Shown here piece by piece: positions 1-8,826 of a DNA stretch of 64,000 nt (within the stretch, counting starts at the first letter, position 1; every line of letters begins with the position of its first letter). Position numbers and translations under genes: made by a program. Source of the DNA: Oscillospiraceae bacterium (GTDB lineage Bacteria > Bacillota > Clostridia > Oscillospirales > CAG-272); NCBI GenBank assembly GCA_015064685.1, contig SVRT01000012.1:24409-88408 (forward strand). Reading direction: 5' to 3'. Below the pieces are notes generated by a model. It searched no databases, was not told where the DNA came from, and worked only from the letters and a program-made list of their open reading frames with translations.

Positions 1-712
1 ATCTGTCTCTGTATTCGTCTGTTCCGAGATTGAACATAAGCGTCCACGCGCCCCAGAAGAGATCAACGTGTCTATCACCAATACCACCGTTGCCGAGATC
101 GATATAGCCCGAAAGTCTCCAATCATCAAGCATAATATTTGGCAGGCAATAGTCTCCGTGGATCAGGACCTCGTTTGTAAGCGCGCCCTTTCCTTCCTGC
201 AAAACGGCATATGCTTCTTCTGCAGAAGCATAGCCGAAGCTGTCGGGAAAATGTGATTTGTCGTAGTTTCCGGTTCTATAATTATCCTCTGCAAGGGCAA
301 TATATTCGCTCATTCTGTCCTTTACCGGACAGTCTGACGCATCTGTTTCGTGCAGATCGCGAAGAGTTGTGCCTATAAGCTCCGCGAGCCTTTTCGGGTC
401 GTCGAGATAGAGCTTGTGGGTGCAGTCCTCGCCTATGACACGCTCGGTGAAAAGCCAATCCGACTCGCCCCTCGTAACGTACTCAACTACCCTTGCACCA
501 AGTCCCCTTGAGTGAAAATAGCCATCCATCTCAGCCTCGCGCGCAAGAGTGTGGCGCGCGGCTCTTTTGAGATAATATCCTCCGTCCTTATCAATAAAAT
601 AGACGTTCGCCTCGGGAGAGCAGGAGCTATCGTAAACCGTGGCACCGTGAATATAATTGCCGATCTTCTGCGGCACACTGAACGGAATTTTCTCAATTAA
701 AGTTCTTTTCAT
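1..712 (-). CDS. Aminoglycoside phosphotransferase-family kinase (3' end outside window)
   Basis: An open frame on the minus strand begins with ATG at 710-712 and runs off the start of the window, so the C-terminus is missing. The translation carries the APH-type catalytic loop [10 protein letters not shown] and the following metal-binding segment [12 protein letters not shown], as in APH(3')-like small-molecule kinases that phosphorylate a hydroxyl using ATP. It overlaps the end of the D-serine dehydratase gene by 20 bases, so the two are probably co-transcribed. The ribosome binding site is weak. The true substrate cannot be read from sequence. Antibiotic modification is only one possibility; other members act on sugars, amino acids or choline. 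Confidence 0.8.
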   Translation of the reverse strand, partial: MKRTLIEKIPFSVPQKIGNYIHGATVYDSSCSPEANVYFIDKDGGYYLKRAARHTLAREAEMDGYFHSRGLGARVVEYVTRGESDWLFTERVIGEDCTHKLYLDDPKRLAELIGTTLRDLHETDASDCPVKDRMSEYIALAEDNYRTGNYDKSHFPDSFGYASAEEAYAVLQEGKGALTNEVLIHGDYCLPNIMLDDWRLSGYIDLGNGGIGDRHVDLFWGAWTLMFNLGTDEYRDR

Positions 713-2009
713 TGTTTTTACCGTCAATATAGTATTTTTCAAGCTCGTCCTCGGGTACCATACTGCCGCCGGTCGCCCAGACGAGATGGATACCGCTCAT
801 AGCCTTTCTACTGCTCCTGTAAAGGGCGGGAGCGCCGTACATTCCCGCAAGTGCGCTGGGCTCAAGCCTTATTCCCTCGCTATCGGTCAGCATCGCTAAA
901 AGAGCGCTCATTCTGCCGTCATCGACCGTATAGCATCCGTCGATGAACGGAAGCATAAATTTACCGACGAAGCCCGATGCACGTCCGACCGCGAGTCCGT
1001 CCGCTATTGTTCTGTTATCGATTCCTATATCGTTTACCGATATTTCATTATGTAAGCCCGTCGCCATACCGAGTATCATACAGGGCGAGTGCGTGGGCTC
1101 GGCAAAATAGCAGTGAACGTTGTCACCAAACTGATGCTTAAGTCCAAAAGCCACGCCGCCGGGTCCGCCGCCAACTCCGCAAGGGAGATAAACGTAGAGC
1201 GGATTTTCCTCGCTTATCACGATCCCCTCTTTGTCAAACTGCGCCTTGAGTCTCTCTGCAGCCACCGAATAGCCGAGGAATAGAGCCTTTGAGTTTTCAT
1301 CGTCGACGAAATGGCAGAACGGGTCTTTCTCCGCCTGTTTTCTTCCGTTTTCGACCGCCACGCTGTAATCGCTCGCGTATTCGATCACCTCAACGCCCTT
1401 TGATCGAAGCATTGCCTTTTTCCACTCTCTTGCATCTGCGGACATATGTACCGTCACGCTAAAGCCGAGCTTTGCGGAGATGATTCCGATCGAAAGACCG
1501 AGGTTTCCCGTCGAGCCCACAGCGATCGAATAATTCGAAAACAGAGACTTGAATCTGTCCTCGGCGAGGATTGCGTAGTCGTCCTCAAAACTTAGCCCGC
1601 CCTCGCGCATTGCAATTTCCTCTGCAACGCATAATACCTCGTATATGCCGCCTCGCGCCTTTATTGAGCCCGAAACAGCCAGGTGACTGTCAAGCTTTAT
1701 ATAGAGCTTGCCGCTGATCTCACAGGCATATTTCTCCTCGAGCGCCGCCTTCATCTTGTCAATCTCGCGCAGGGGTGACTCCAAAAGTCCGCCCGTCACC
1801 TCGGTCTCGGGAAAGACCGCCTTGAAATAGGACGCGAATCTTTTAAGTCTCGCCGACGCGTCCGCAATGTCCGACTTGCCAAGCTCGGCGCGGGATGCGG
1901 CAATATCAAATTTTTCCTTTTTATCGTTTATCCAAACCGATTCTTGACAGCGCGAAAGACTCGCAACCAGGGGGCTCGTCATTATCTCTTCGTAAATTGT
2001 TTTCTTCAT
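693..2009 (-). CDS. dsdA: D-serine ammonia-lyase (D-serine dehydratase)
   Basis: Predicted PLP enzyme of 438 residues that converts D-serine to pyruvate and ammonia. The fold-type II core is visible: the PLP-lysine region [15 protein letters not shown] near residue 115, a phosphate-binding glycine loop [11 protein letters not shown], and the C-terminal [11 protein letters not shown]. Length matches DsdA (about 440). A TTG start seven codons upstream is possible, but ATG at 2007-2009 has a GGAG six bases before it and is preferred. It lies 14 bases after the methyltransferase gene and overlaps the downstream kinase gene, suggesting one transcript. Confidence 0.9.
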   Translation of the reverse strand: MKKTIYEEIMTSPLVASLSRCQESVWINDKKEKFDIAASRAELGKSDIADASARLKRFASYFKAVFPETEVTGGLLESPLREIDKMKAALEEKYACEISGKLYIKLDSHLAVSGSIKARGGIYEVLCVAEEIAMREGGLSFEDDYAILAEDRFKSLFSNYSIAVGSTGNLGLSIGIISAKLGFSVTVHMSADAREWKKAMLRSKGVEVIEYASDYSVAVENGRKQAEKDPFCHFVDDENSKALFLGYSVAAERLKAQFDKEGIVISEENPLYVYLPCGVGGGPGGVAFGLKHQFGDNVHCYFAEPTHSPCMILGMATGLHNEISVNDIGIDNRTIADGLAVGRASGFVGKFMLPFIDGCYTVDDGRMSALLAMLTDSEGIRLEPSALAGMYGAPALYRSSRKAMSGIHLVWATGGSMVPEDELEKYYIDGKNNEKNFN

Positions 2010-2023
2010 GCCGGTCTCCATTT

Positions 2024-2689
2024 TCACCAAATAAACGGTATTAGTCTGTATTTTACCTTTTTTCTGTACTCCGAATAGCCGTCAAGCCCCTCCGAGAGTA
2101 CCTTTTCTTCATTTATGATTCGAATAACTATCGCCACGGGGTATATCGCAAATGGGATAAGTCCCCAGAACGAGCCAAGCACCAGGGGCATCGGCAGAAA
2201 CATCAGTAGCGTTGCAAGATACATCGGATGTCTCACAGCTCCGTATAATCCCGTGTCGATAACCCTCTGTCCCTCTTGAACTTCTACTGTGCGCGAAAGA
2301 TAGGCGTTTTCGCGCAAGACCTCGGCATACAATGCGTATCCTACTAAAAATATCACCGCCGCCGTTATAGTCAGCCAAAGCGGAACGCGTGACCAGCCGT
2401 AACGGAAGTCAATCGCAGACAGAATAAAACCACCGAGAAACATAAGCGCCGAAACACCGACGACTCCCTTTTGCGCGCTCTCCTTCTCCTTGTTGGCAAG
2501 TCTCTTTTCGAGAAGCGACGGAGATTTTATGAACATAACGATTCCCATTATCATCATAGGAATAAACAATATCCCCAAAAACAGCCAAGCACCGAAATAA
2601 TCAAACGTCCAAGCCGGCAGGAATAACAAAGCCCCCACAAGAACTATTCCAAATATAAATTTTGTTAATGCGCTTGCTAAAAGCTTCAT
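2024..2689 (-). CDS. Isoprenylcysteine carboxylmethyltransferase-family membrane protein
   Basis: A 221-residue integral membrane protein with about five hydrophobic segments. It has the ICMT/PEMT-type C-terminal signature [16 protein letters not shown] followed by a glutamate pair in INEEKVL, the region that binds S-adenosylmethionine in this family. A much longer frame extends upstream through the adjacent repeat, but ATG at 2687-2689 has a clear GGAGG ribosome binding site seven to eight bases before it, and family similarity begins there. The methyl acceptor in bacteria is generally unknown. Repeat B1 begins about 20 bases upstream of this start. Confidence 0.82.
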   Translation of the reverse strand: MKLLASALTKFIFGIVLVGALLFLPAWTFDYFGAWLFLGILFIPMMIMGIVMFIKSPSLLEKRLANKEKESAQKGVVGVSALMFLGGFILSAIDFRYGWSRVPLWLTITAAVIFLVGYALYAEVLRENAYLSRTVEVQEGQRVIDTGLYGAVRHPMYLATLLMFLPMPLVLGSFWGLIPFAIYPVAIVIRIINEEKVLSEGLDGYSEYRKKVKYRLIPFIW

Positions 2690-2707
2690 TTTTGCCTCCA
2701 AATGTTC

Positions 2708-3016
2708 CAAATTTTGATTTGTCGAACTGTTGCGAGTAGCCTTCTCCAGCGGAGAAGGGGGACATACGCCACAAGGCGAGTAGTGGGCTATCATCCTACG
2801 CTGTGCGTTTTGGGTGGATGAGGAGGTCGCCATTAGGACGTGCGCTACGGTGGTTCTGTGGTTTTTTTCTTTGTTGCACAATGATTCTTATGCATCGAAA
2901 CAAGGTCTTTTTACAGACGTAAATCCCTTGAAAGGGCGACCTCCTCATCCACCGCGCGAGCGCGGTCCCCCTTCCCCGCTGGGGAAGGCGTAACAGACCG
3001 ATAAACCGCAATTTAT
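2708..3016. repeat. Interspersed palindromic element, family B, copy 1 (TIR-bounded)
   Basis: About 309 bases. The left end is CAAATTTTGATTTGTCG and the right end CCGATAAACCGCAATTTAT; these are imperfect inverted repeats shared with families A, C and D. The interior is itself a large inverted repeat: a hairpin at each end (CTTCTCC...GGAGAAG on the left, CTTCCCC...GGGGAAG on the right) and GAGGAGGTCGCC pairing with GGCGACCTCCTC across the middle. This copy carries about 40 extra bases beside the left hairpin compared with copies 2-4. No coding potential. The left end points at the methyltransferase start. Confidence 0.85.
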
Positions 3017-3082
3017 CTGGTCAGACAAACGACACTTTCGACGTGGGTCAAGACTCCGAAAGGTATATTTTTCAACCTGTAA

Positions 3083-3589
3083 TTAAGCCAACTCCAAATC
3101 AACAAATTCCTTTTTCGCGTCTACAAATTGTAATGAAAGCCAATCAAATCCAATCGATTTTGCTTGCTCCCAATCAAGAGTACCGTACATCAATATGACT
3201 TCTCCATTTTCGTTGAACTCATATTCTTCTTTCTCATCTTCGTAATCAATCGAATAACCAAGTGTGATTTGTATTTTTCCCGTACAATGCTCGTAAAGTT
3301 TTATTTCGCGCTCTGCATCATCACAAGCCTCGTTGCAAAACATTGCATCATAACCATGCTTCATACCGTCAAAGACGGTAAATGTTTCGCCTGTTAAAAT
3401 GTCTTTTGCAATTATTAAACAAGGATATTCGGCATCCACGATATATGGTGTTTTTTTGATTTTTAAAGTATCTCCGTAAAAGTATATTTCCAAATTTGTG
3501 TTTCCTGCGGAAGAAGTAAGTATACCGACAGTAGAGTCGTTTTTTTCTTTAACGTTAGTGATGTGATTTTTTAAATAGTAAGGAATCAT
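3083..3589 (-). CDS. Hypothetical protein, 168 residues
   Basis: Not recognised. The start at 3587-3589 has a GGAGAAAG ribosome binding site. The protein is acidic and appears soluble, without signal peptide or membrane segment. It is rich in beta-prone segments (LEIYFYGDTLKI, GKIQITLGYSIDYED) and ends in WLSLQFVDAKKEFVDLELA. The region is visibly more A+T-rich than the flanking housekeeping genes, as is the neighbouring four-helix-bundle gene, so the pair may have been acquired together. No operon partner suggests a role. Confidence 0.6.
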   Translation of the reverse strand: MIPYYLKNHITNVKEKNDSTVGILTSSAGNTNLEIYFYGDTLKIKKTPYIVDAEYPCLIIAKDILTGETFTVFDGMKHGYDAMFCNEACDDAEREIKLYEHCTGKIQITLGYSIDYEDEKEEYEFNENGEVILMYGTLDWEQAKSIGFDWLSLQFVDAKKEFVDLELA

Positions 3590-3671
3590 TTTCTTTCTCC
3601 TTTTTTCGATATGTTATACCAAACTGCTGTAAATTGTATTTTCAAGTTTCGCTAAAAATCATTATTTGTCA

Positions 3672-4023
3672 CTATGCGTTTTCCTTTGCGGTGGTGATGG
3701 AGGCGATGAGTCTGCGCCGTATCGAACCGCATTTGTTTCTTAAATCCTTGTAGGTTGTTTCCGTCATTTTGCCTTTTCTGAATATCAGTTCAAGCCAATA
3801 TTCGGTTTCCGAAGACTCTTTTAAGGAGATTTCCAATTTATTTATAAAATCGGCTTTGCTCTGTGCGTATTTTGCTTCATGAATATTAGCGCCGATTGAG
3901 GAAGACGAACGAACAATTTGATTTACGTATACAGAGCAACCTTTTATTTCATCACACAGGTCGGATATTTGGATTGCAAATTCTATAGCGTCCTCTCGGA
4001 GTTGGTTTTTTATTGTCGGTCAT
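3672..4023 (-). pseudogene. Four-helix bundle protein (23S rRNA intervening-sequence family), frameshifted
   Basis: ATG at 4021-4023 has a good AAGGAG site. After four codons (MTDN) the frame meets a run of six A and then continues wrongly to an early stop. Removing one A restores a 117-codon frame reading MTDNKNQLREDAIEFAIQ and later SVYVNQIVRSSSSIGANI, EAKYAQSKADFINKLEIS, ESSETEYWLELI. This is the conserved pattern of the S23/four-helix-bundle family (TIGR02436 type), found in rRNA intervening sequences and as free-standing genes. The coordinates span the start codon through the TAG at 3672-3674. The break may be a real mutation, slippage on the A run, or a sequencing error; everything after the break is intact. 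Confidence 0.75.
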
Positions 4024-4049
4024 TTTGTCTTGCTCCTTTGTTTTGTAGC

Positions 4050-4313
4050 ATTTGTCGATATGTTGCTTCGCAACTCGATATTTGCTCGCATTGCGAGCAA
4101 TCGATATATTTCTCGCTACGCTCGAAATTCGATATGTTGCCTACGGCAACAAGTGTCGATTGCGCCACTGTTGTTACTTATCTCGCGTTGCCCGTTGGGC
4201 AACGCATATCGAGCGCTTTAGCGCCATATCGAGTCGCAGACATATCGAGCGACGCGTCAGCGGCGCATATCGACGTCGAGTCGTCGTGTGAGACACACGA
4301 CGGACTCGACGTG
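4050..4313. repeat. Array E of mini-hairpins separated by TCGATAT / ATATCGA
   Basis: Successive short hairpins (GTTGC-TTC-GCAAC, TTGCTCGCATTGCGAGCAA, ATTTCTCGCTACGCTCGAAAT, GTTGCC-TAC-GGCAAC, CGTTGCCCGTTGGGCAACG, GCGC-TTTA-GCGC) alternate with TCGATAT in the left half and its reverse complement ATATCGA in the right half, so the whole array can fold as one branched palindrome. The last hairpin pairs 4274-4290 with 4294-4311; the second arm consists of codons of the conserved HVESVV end of rlmD. The architecture resembles family A with a different spacer motif. The shared terminal repeats of families A-D are not seen here. Confidence 0.8.
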
Positions 4314-5669
4314 CCCAGTTCCCGGAAATAAGTCGACAGGCGTGACCTCGCCAATATTGTATCCCTTCTGCGCAAACCAAGCGCAATCTCTCGCTAGAGT
4401 ATCGGGATTACATGAAACGTAAACTATCCTCTTTACTCCAAGCGAATCAAGATAATTCACAAGCTCCTCGGTCGTTCCCTTTCTGGGTGGGTCGATTATT
4501 ACGACGTCGGGGCAGAAATCGCCGAGGTTGTCCTTGGCACTCGCCAGAAGTCCGCGCGTGTCCGACGCGTCGCCGCAGAAGAAGTGCGCGTTCTCAATGC
4601 CGTTCATCTGCGCGTTTTCCTTTGCGCAATTGATCGCCTCGTCGACGATCTCTACGCCGACTATCCTTGCCGCCTTATCTGCCATCGAAAGCCCGATAGT
4701 ACCCGCGCCGCAGTAAAGGTCTGCGACCGTCTCTTTGCCCGTCAACGCCGCGCGCTCGCGCGCGAGAGAGTAAAGCAGCTCCGCACCGTCGCGGTTTACC
4801 TGATAGAACGAGCCTGCCGAGATCTTGAACCTCAAACCGCAAAGCTCGTCGATTATGTAATCAACGCCCCCGATACACTCAAAGCTCTCACCGAGGATGA
4901 CGTTGGTATTTTTCTTATTTACATTGAGCATCACAGACGTGACCGAGGGAAATCTTTCGACTATTTCCTCGGCAAAAGCCGCGGATGCCTGCATTTTGTC
5001 CGCGTTGATAACGAGACAGACCATTATCTGACCCGTCCTCTCGGCAATTCGAAGATAGATATGGCGCAAAACGCCCTTGCCCTTCTCCTCGTCGTATGCT
5101 CTTATCTTATGCTTTTCGGCAAAATCGACTACAAACGCGACTATCTCGCCGAAAATATCGGGCTGAAGCAAACAGCTCTCGCACGGGATAAGATCGTGCG
5201 TTTTCGTAGCGAAAAAGCCCGCGCGGACTCTGCCGCCTACCTCGCGGACGGGATATTGAGCCTTGTTTCTGTAGCCTGTCACTCTCTGTGTGTGAGCGGT
5301 GTCAAGCACCTCTACGTCGGAAAGTCCCGCCTTGCGGAAGGCATTTTTCACGTAGTCGCGCTTGAGGGTAAGCTCATGCTCGTACTTTATATTTCTGTAA
5401 ATACAGCCGCCGCAGGATTGCGGAGCCTTGCACTCCTCCGCTCTCATTCCTTCTCCGTCAAAGCGGTTGGGTGAGCGGACGAGTATCTTTTCGAGCTTTC
5501 CAACGAGAAAGGACGACGTGACCTTGATGATCTTCGCTAAGACTCGGTCACCCGTGACCGCGCCCTTGACGAATACCACCAAGCCGTCCGCCGTTTTTCC
5601 CACACCGCATCCGAGATTGTTCAGATCGGTTATTTCAAGCTCTATTATGTCGTTCTTCTTTATGTTCAC
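4257..5669 (-). CDS. rlmD: 23S rRNA (uracil-C5)-methyltransferase RlmD/RumA-like
   Basis: 470-residue class I SAM methyltransferase. It has an N-terminal TRAM domain (residues about 1-60, starting NIKKNDIIELEITDLN), a cysteine set typical of the [4Fe-4S] RumA subgroup (CKAPQSCGGCIYRN), the SAM-binding DLYCGAGTIGLSMA, and the catalytic loop VYVSCNPDTLARD. It methylates C5 of a uridine in 23S rRNA, or possibly tRNA, in the cytoplasm. The normal end motif GHVESVV is followed by about 11 residues that run into repeat array E, so the extreme C-terminus is repeat-derived. Element C1 sits just upstream of the start. Confidence 0.9.
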   Translation of the reverse strand: MNIKKNDIIELEITDLNNLGCGVGKTADGLVVFVKGAVTGDRVLAKIIKVTSSFLVGKLEKILVRSPNRFDGEGMRAEECKAPQSCGGCIYRNIKYEHELTLKRDYVKNAFRKAGLSDVEVLDTAHTQRVTGYRNKAQYPVREVGGRVRAGFFATKTHDLIPCESCLLQPDIFGEIVAFVVDFAEKHKIRAYDEEKGKGVLRHIYLRIAERTGQIMVCLVINADKMQASAAFAEEIVERFPSVTSVMLNVNKKNTNVILGESFECIGGVDYIIDELCGLRFKISAGSFYQVNRDGAELLYSLARERAALTGKETVADLYCGAGTIGLSMADKAARIVGVEIVDEAINCAKENAQMNGIENAHFFCGDASDTRGLLASAKDNLGDFCPDVVIIDPPRKGTTEELVNYLDSLGVKRIVYVSCNPDTLARDCAWFAQKGYNIGEVTPVDLFPGTGHVESVVCLTRRLDVDMRR

Positions 5670-5684
5670 TTTTTATTTCCATTT

Positions 5685-6095
5685 CAAATTTTGATTTATC
5701 GGGGACGCGGGGGATGCGCGTGGGGGGCTTTTCCAGGGAAAAAAGCTCCCCACACCCCCAAAACCCCAAAGTATATTTTATACAAGTCAAGACGGTTTAT
5801 CTATCTACACCGTGTCGCACCTGCATAGTCCCACTGCTATCGTGTTGCAAGTGTATTTAAAATCGTTTGAAAGGCTTTCTTTAACTTAGTTTTTCTTTAT
5901 GGTTAAAGGTTTTTTATCGGCTGGGTTTAACACCCTATCAATACAAAAACGTCAGTGAGGGATTTTTTTAGCCGCTTGCGGCGAAAAATCCTACGCCACC
6001 CTAAAAGGACCTAATATAAGGGAAGTTTTTGCGGAGCTTTTTTCAAAAAGCGACTCGCCGAAGGCACGCATCCTCCCCTATAAACCGCAATTTAT
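5685..6095. repeat. Interspersed element, family C, copy 1 (TIR-bounded)
   Basis: About 411 bases between the rlmD start and the phosphoesterase stop. Ends are CAAATTTTGATTTATCGG and TATAAACCGCAATTTAT. The interior has a long GGGGCTTTTCC...GGGAAAAAAGCTCCCC hairpin near one end, a shared core and an AGCCGCTTGCGGCG hairpin near the other. Copies at 25368 and 37526 are near-identical. The right end abuts the TGA stop of the phosphoesterase gene (minus-strand reading TGATAAATTGCGG). A peptide beginning MRSFFQKAT can be translated from several copies but is not conserved as a gene. Confidence 0.87.
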
Positions 6096-6781
6096 CAAAC
6101 GTAGAATTCTTTGAGGTCGTCGAGGCGCAAGCAACCGATAGTGCCGCCGCGAGCCTCGCCGCAGTCGATAGCGATAGATCCGTTACCGAAGAAGATCTTA
6201 CCGTTGCCGCCGTTCTCCTCGGTGGTCGGATTGTGACCGACAACGACCGTCACGTCGTCAAAATACTTCTTTGTGAGGTCAAGAGCTTCGGTAAAGAAAG
6301 CCTCGGGCTTAAGGCTTTCAAGATCAACACCCTTCTTAAAGCCCGCGATTCCCGCGTGAACGAGAAGATAGTCCTTGCCGCCTGCTCTGACCTCCTCGTA
6401 GAGGGTCATATCGGAAAGGTAATCGATGATTCCCTCTCTCATTTCTGCATCAAGCGTGCGAAACGCGTCAAGAGTTACCTGACCGCCGTCAGCCGCCCAC
6501 TCTGTCATCTTTGCGATAAACTTCTTGTCGGGAGTTTCGCCGCTCTTAAGCATCTTCTCAAAGCCAGAGAGCATCTTGACAGCCGTATAGTCGTGCTCAC
6601 CTACGATGGGGTAAACGTTATATCTGATGGAGAGATCGCCTACAAGCTCCATCGACTCCTCGCCGTAGTCCACGATGTCGCCAAGCACGTACATAATGTC
6701 GGTGTCCTTGAAGGAGATTGCCTTTAAAAGCTCCTTGAATTTTGCGTAATTTCCGTGAAGATTAGATACTGCGTAGATCAT
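6095..6781 (-). CDS. Metallophosphoesterase-family protein with altered metal ligands
   Basis: 228 residues with the calcineurin-like phosphoesterase layout (bacterial PPP phosphatase type): SNLHGNY at the N-terminus, YVLGDIVDYGE, IVGEHDYTA, LLVHAGIAG, VVVGHNPTT. The usual DxHG is NxHG (Asn7), GDxVDRG is GDIVDYG (Tyr39), and GNHE is GEHD (Glu62-His63). The later histidines (His142, His183) remain. The changes affect canonical metal- and phosphate-binding positions, so activity may be changed or lost. It is the last gene of a run TrmK-Nif3-this (all minus), 18 bases after the Nif3-like gene. Its stop codon touches element C1. Confidence 0.82.
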   Translation of the reverse strand: MIYAVSNLHGNYAKFKELLKAISFKDTDIMYVLGDIVDYGEESMELVGDLSIRYNVYPIVGEHDYTAVKMLSGFEKMLKSGETPDKKFIAKMTEWAADGGQVTLDAFRTLDAEMREGIIDYLSDMTLYEEVRAGGKDYLLVHAGIAGFKKGVDLESLKPEAFFTEALDLTKKYFDDVTVVVGHNPTTEENGGNGKIFFGNGSIAIDCGEARGGTIGCLRLDDLKEFYV

Positions 6782-6799
6782 TTTTTTGTCCTCTTTTAT

Positions 6800-7579
6800 T
6801 TAAAGTTCAATTATTATGTTCGAAAAGTAATTTTCAACGGTCGCATCGGGGCAAATGCCGTCGACAGTCTTTTTAAGAAAATCGCAAACGGGATACTCGG
6901 TAAAGAAATGCCCCGAGCAGACGAGATTCATATTATGCTCAGTCGATGAGAGCAGCTCGTGATATTTGAGGTCGCCCGTAAGGAAGGTATCCGCTCCGTG
7001 CTCAAGCGCAAGACCGATCTCGCCGCCTCCCGAGCCTCCTACGAGAGCTACGCGCTTGACCTTTCTGCCCGATCTGCAGACTGTAACGTGAGCCTCGTTC
7101 GCTCCCTCTCCATAGGAGAGCACCTCCTTAACGGTGCGTGCAAAGTCCTCAAGCTCTACTTCACACTCAAGCTCGCCGATCCTTGCAATTTTGTCGTTAC
7201 CTATCGTCTCCACGTTTTTAAGACCGATAAGCGACGCGAGCGTGTCGTTTACACCGTTTTCAAGCGCGTCAAGACGCGTGTGGAAGGACATCACTGCGAT
7301 ACAGGAGCGCGCAAGCGCGACCGCCTTCGCTCCCATAGGTGTGAGCGAATTAATATTTGCAAGCCCGCCGAAAAATACGGGGTGATGCGAAATTATGACG
7401 TCAAAGCTCTCTGTCTCCGCCTTTTCGATTACTCCTGTCGTTACGTCAAGCGCAATAAGTACCTTTTTGACCTCTTTGTCAGGATCGGGGCAGGATTCAA
7501 GTCCGTCTCTGTCCCATTCACACGAAAGCGAAGTGGGGATCGCCTCGCAAAGCTTTTTGTAAAGATCGATTACCTTCAT
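6800..7579 (-). CDS. Nif3-like dinuclear metal centre protein (GTP cyclohydrolase 1 type 2 family)
   Basis: 259 residues, the common length for Nif3/YqfO short forms. Metal-binding motifs are ISHHPVFFGG near residue 65, FHTRLDALENGVND, and the C-terminal LTGDLKYHELL...GHFFTEYP. The family forms hexamers with a two-metal site; its biochemical role is unsettled, and the GTP cyclohydrolase name comes from one member. The start overlaps the trmK stop by four bases (ATGA), an arrangement widespread in Bacillota. Confidence 0.9.
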   Translation of the reverse strand: MKVIDLYKKLCEAIPTSLSCEWDRDGLESCPDPDKEVKKVLIALDVTTGVIEKAETESFDVIISHHPVFFGGLANINSLTPMGAKAVALARSCIAVMSFHTRLDALENGVNDTLASLIGLKNVETIGNDKIARIGELECEVELEDFARTVKEVLSYGEGANEAHVTVCRSGRKVKRVALVGGSGGGEIGLALEHGADTFLTGDLKYHELLSSTEHNMNLVCSGHFFTEYPVCDFLKKTVDGICPDATVENYFSNIIIEL

Positions 7580-8265
7580 TTTTTTCTCTCCAATACTTCT
7601 CTTAATTCTTTGATGATATTTTTTTCGGCATAGGCATTCTGCCCCGCGCCCTCTTTTCCCTCGGCGCGCACCGAATAGATGCGGATAAGTCGATGTATAT
7701 ACGCGCGTGTTACCTCGTCTAGCCGCTCAATATTCTTTTTACCGACGAGGGCTTCTACCTCTCCGACGTCTGCGGATTTGCCCGTGTACCGAGCGGATAT
7801 TATTCTGTAAATTCTGTCATCCCTTCCGCCGTCGCGTACGATAGTTTCATCTATCGACTCAAATCCTTTTTCCGCAAGATAGCGAGACAGCGCCTCGGGA
7901 TGTGTCATAGGCTGGAGGATAAGCGTGATTTTTTCATCCCTTATCCAGTCCGCACGGTCAAGTATCGATACGATAAGCTCACCGCCCATACCAAGAATCG
8001 TTATGCAGGTCGGGTCAAATTCACGCGCACCGTCAAGTCCGTCGGCGCGTATAGCCTCAATCTTGTCACAGAGACCGTTTTTCTTTATGTTTGCGACCGC
8101 AGCAGCAACCGGCCCCTCGTTTATATCGGATGCCAGCGCGCAGTCGATCTTCCCGTCAAGGCAGAGAGAGATCGGCAGATACGCGTGGTCGCTGCCAATG
8201 TCTGCCAACCTTGCCCCTTTTGGAACAAGCGCAGCCGCCGCCCCAAGTCTTACGTCAAGTATCAT
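7576..8265 (-). CDS. trmK: tRNA (adenine(22)-N1)-methyltransferase TrmK
   Basis: 229-residue Rossmann-fold methyltransferase expected to form m1A22 in tRNA. The SAM motif ADIGSDHAYLPISL lies near residue 20, followed by a DINEGPVAAA second strand and the ITILGMGGELIVSIL catalytic-side motif with ILQPMTHPEALSRYL. The C-terminal helical part is typical of the family. It is translationally coupled to the Nif3-like gene. Confidence 0.92.
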   Translation of the reverse strand: MILDVRLGAAAALVPKGARLADIGSDHAYLPISLCLDGKIDCALASDINEGPVAAAVANIKKNGLCDKIEAIRADGLDGAREFDPTCITILGMGGELIVSILDRADWIRDEKITLILQPMTHPEALSRYLAEKGFESIDETIVRDGGRDDRIYRIISARYTGKSADVGEVEALVGKKNIERLDEVTRAYIHRLIRIYSVRAEGKEGAGQNAYAEKNIIKELREVLERKK

Positions 8266-8336
8266 TTGTTCCTCAATATATGTAAATATAATTATTATCT
8301 TTTGGGACTGCCCTCTCGGGCAGTCCGTCTTTTATC

Positions 8337-8537
8337 TTACTGATCAGCAAGATAAGCGTTGATCTTCTCTACAAGCGCGTCTGCGTCTGTTCCGTGAACG
8401 GCGCAAGCCTCCTCGATGGACTCACCGCGGGATGCGGGGCAACCGAGACAGTGCATGCCGATCTCAAAGAAGAACTGAGCGGTTCCTCTGTCGAAATCGA
8501 GGATATCGCCGATGATGCTTTCCTTTGTTACCTTCAT
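8337..8537 (-). CDS. DUF1858 (hybrid-cluster-protein-associated redox disulfide) domain protein
   Basis: 66 residues. The family layout is visible: a short N-terminal IIGDILDFDRGTAQFFFEIGMHCLGCPASRGESIEEACAVHG with CxxC (CLGC). Such proteins are small cytoplasmic domains proposed to act in redox or sulfur chemistry, often near hybrid cluster proteins; no such partner is present here. It has its own promoter at 8576-8604. Confidence 0.88.
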   Translation of the reverse strand: MKVTKESIIGDILDFDRGTAQFFFEIGMHCLGCPASRGESIEEACAVHGTDADALVEKINAYLADQ

Positions 8538-8575
8538 TTCTCTTTCCTCCTTATGAGTATATTTTTACAAATACT

Positions 8576-8604
8576 ATTATATATCTGTATATGACAAAAG
8601 TCAA
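8576..8604 (-). promoter_or_regulatory. Sigma-A promoter of the DUF1858 gene
   Basis: On the minus strand TTGACT (8599-8604), 17 bases, TATAAT (8576-8581), then a 5' leader with AAGGAGG before the start codon. Confidence 0.75.
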
Positions 8605-8685
8605 TAGAAATCGCGCTATATTTTGCCCCGAAATCCTTGATTTTATTGCATTTTTTCAAAAGATAAGAAAAGCTGAAAAACCCTC

Positions 8686-8714
8686 TTGCAAAATGACGGA
8701 TAATATGGTATAAT
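8686..8714 (+). promoter_or_regulatory. Sigma-A promoter of prfB
   Basis: TTGCAA (8686-8691), 17 bases, TATAAT (8709-8714), about 110 bases before the prfB start. Confidence 0.7.
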
Positions 8715-8826
8715 ATACTGATTGATTATGTATTCAGAGGTATGAAATGAAGAATAAAAGGTAGATATTTATCTCTTTAAATAAAGCATTTTCACAAAAT
8801 AACGTTTTAGAGGAGATATAATTAAA

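Noticed and set aside
2690..2881. N-terminal extension of the methyltransferase through repeat B1
   Set aside because: The extension is repeat sequence; a strong ribosome binding site and family similarity start at 2689. The same reasoning removed extensions of argJ, argC, glpP and the GlpA-like gene.
5685..6095. Peptide MRSFFQKAT... encoded in family C elements as a conserved small protein
   Set aside because: It lies in a repeat present in several copies with indels, differs downstream between copies, and has no consistent ribosome binding site.
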